Shown here: piece after piece, positions 7,855-8,514 of the stretch
Numbering within the stretch: the stretch's first letter is position 1
Layout of the letters: each line of letters opens with the position of its first letter
Origin: Paracoccaceae bacterium
GTDB lineage: Bacteria > Pseudomonadota > Alphaproteobacteria > Rhodobacterales > Rhodobacteraceae
NCBI GenBank assembly: GCA_002746395.1
Contig: NVXA01000002.1
Span: 123,450 to 131,963 of the forward strand
Direction: 5' to 3'
Length of the DNA stretch: 8,514 nucleotides
Notes under the pieces: model-generated
The model's input: only the letters and a program-made list of their open reading frames with translations
The model's database searches: none
Told to the model about the DNA's origin: nothing
Position numbers and translations under genes: made by a program

Positions 7855-7924
7855 CCTGATCTTGTATTCCCCTTGAACGGCGGTCACATTACCATCACAG
7901 CGTTAACCAATCAGGGGCAGATCA

Positions 7925-8514
7925 TTGAGCCGTACACATGTTGTCATTATCGACGGCACACTCAGCCGACTTGTGGAAGGCGAAGAAACCAACGCCGGGC
8001 TGCTTTACAAACTGCTGTCCGAAATGTTGCCACGTACGGACCTGCTCGTCACCTACTTGCCCGGCATCCAAGGATCCGGATTTCGAAAATGGGTGAACAT
8101 CGCGGCGGGCGTTGGCATTAACCTAACGATACGTGCGGGTTACGCCGCCCTTTCCCGCGCCTATGCGCCGGGCGACAAAATCCTGCTTTTTGGTTTCAGC
8201 CGTGGGGCCTATGCGGTGCGCTCCCTCGCCGGAATGATCGGGCGGATTGGCTTGCTTAAATCCGAACACATGACCAGTCGCCGTGCCCAACGCGCCTTTC
8301 GACATTACGAAATGAACCTAAACGGTGCCAAGTCGAAGGCCTTTAATCGCGCCTATTGTCACAAGGACATAAAAATCGAGATGATCGGTGTTTGGGATAC
8401 CGTCAAAGCTCTTGGCTTGCCCTACCCTATCCTTACGCGCATCGCGCCCATGGCGACCGAATTTCACGACCATCGCCTTGGTCCCGCCATTGTTAACGCA
8501 TTTCAGGCCCTCGC
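7925..8514 (+). CDS. DUF2235 (Tle1-like) alpha/beta hydrolase, N-terminal part
   Basis: 196 codons are present; the frame is open to the right edge, so the gene is partial. It starts at TTG (7925), with AGGGG 7 nt upstream, an in-frame TAA at 7904-7906 and no earlier ATG. The first in-frame ATG (8024) would delete the conserved N-terminus. Motifs match DUF2235, the family that includes the type VI phospholipase effector Tle1: IIDGTLSRLVEGEETNAGLL (8-27, the family's DGT...TN segment), YLPGIQGSG (44-52), LLFGFSRGAYAVRSLAGMI (87-105, nucleophile Ser92 in GFSRG), IGVWDTVKALG (154-164, with Asp158) and EFHDHRL (179-185, His181). The Ser/Asp/His set suggests an esterase or lipase. No signal peptide or VgrG/PAAR-like domain is seen in this part. 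Nothing nearby resembles a type VI system, so an intracellular role is at least as likely as a secreted effector. Confidence 0.85.
   Translation, partial: MSRTHVVIIDGTLSRLVEGEETNAGLLYKLLSEMLPRTDLLVTYLPGIQGSGFRKWVNIAAGVGINLTIRAGYAALSRAYAPGDKILLFGFSRGAYAVRSLAGMIGRIGLLKSEHMTSRRAQRAFRHYEMNLNGAKSKAFNRAYCHKDIKIEMIGVWDTVKALGLPYPILTRIAPMATEFHDHRLGPAIVNAFQAL

Noticed and set aside
7855..7915. Inverted repeat CCTGAT/ATCAGG flanking the gap before the DUF2235 gene
   Set aside because: Only 6 bp with a 49-nt loop and no U-run. It overlaps the ribosome binding site by two bases but is too weak to call a regulatory structure.

Overview
The window looks like chromosomal DNA from an alphaproteobacterium, most likely a Rhodobacterales/Roseobacter-type organism. 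This rests on family resemblance of the proteins (a PuuE-type allantoinase start, a long ValRS, a eukaryote-like ornithine decarboxylase, a DUF2235 hydrolase), moderate-to-high GC, dense gene packing and use of TTG starts. No database search was possible, so the taxonomy is inference.

Left part, minus strand (about 1-2450): a tightly packed set read right to left. It holds a Bcr/CflA-type MFS exporter, a HisC-like PLP aminotransferase beginning 4 bp after the exporter's stop, and the first 43 codons of a PuuE-like allantoinase whose ATG overlaps the aminotransferase stop (ATGA). Each downstream start has a Shine-Dalgarno sequence buried in the end of the preceding gene, so the three are probably one translationally coupled operon.

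Middle, minus strand (2501-5473): valS, valyl-tRNA synthetase, complete with its HIGH, KMSK and editing-domain motifs. It carries an AT-rich, probably inserted patch just before the conserved RDPDVLDTW motif. A strong intrinsic terminator follows it, and its U-run touches the ATG of the exporter gene. Upstream of valS lies a small Lrp/AsnC-family regulator (5537-5968, TTG start).

Right part, plus strand (6084-8514): divergent from the regulator is a fold-III PLP decarboxylase (probable ornithine decarboxylase). It is followed by a VOC-superfamily metalloprotein and the first 196 codons of a DUF2235 (Tle1-like alpha/beta hydrolase) protein that runs off the window. The 115-bp divergent region between regulator and decarboxylase contains CGTCAT direct repeats one helical turn apart, a plausible operator.

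Functionally the window mixes housekeeping (valS), polyamine synthesis with a likely local regulator, and a purine/ureide-linked cassette. No stretch longer than 300 bp lacks a gene. No tRNA, rRNA, CRISPR array, insertion sequence or phage gene was seen. I found no clear new multi-gene system. The points most worth checking are the terminator/start arrangement of the exporter, the coupled aminotransferase-allantoinase pair, the AT-rich ValRS patch and the DUF2235 gene at the right edge.
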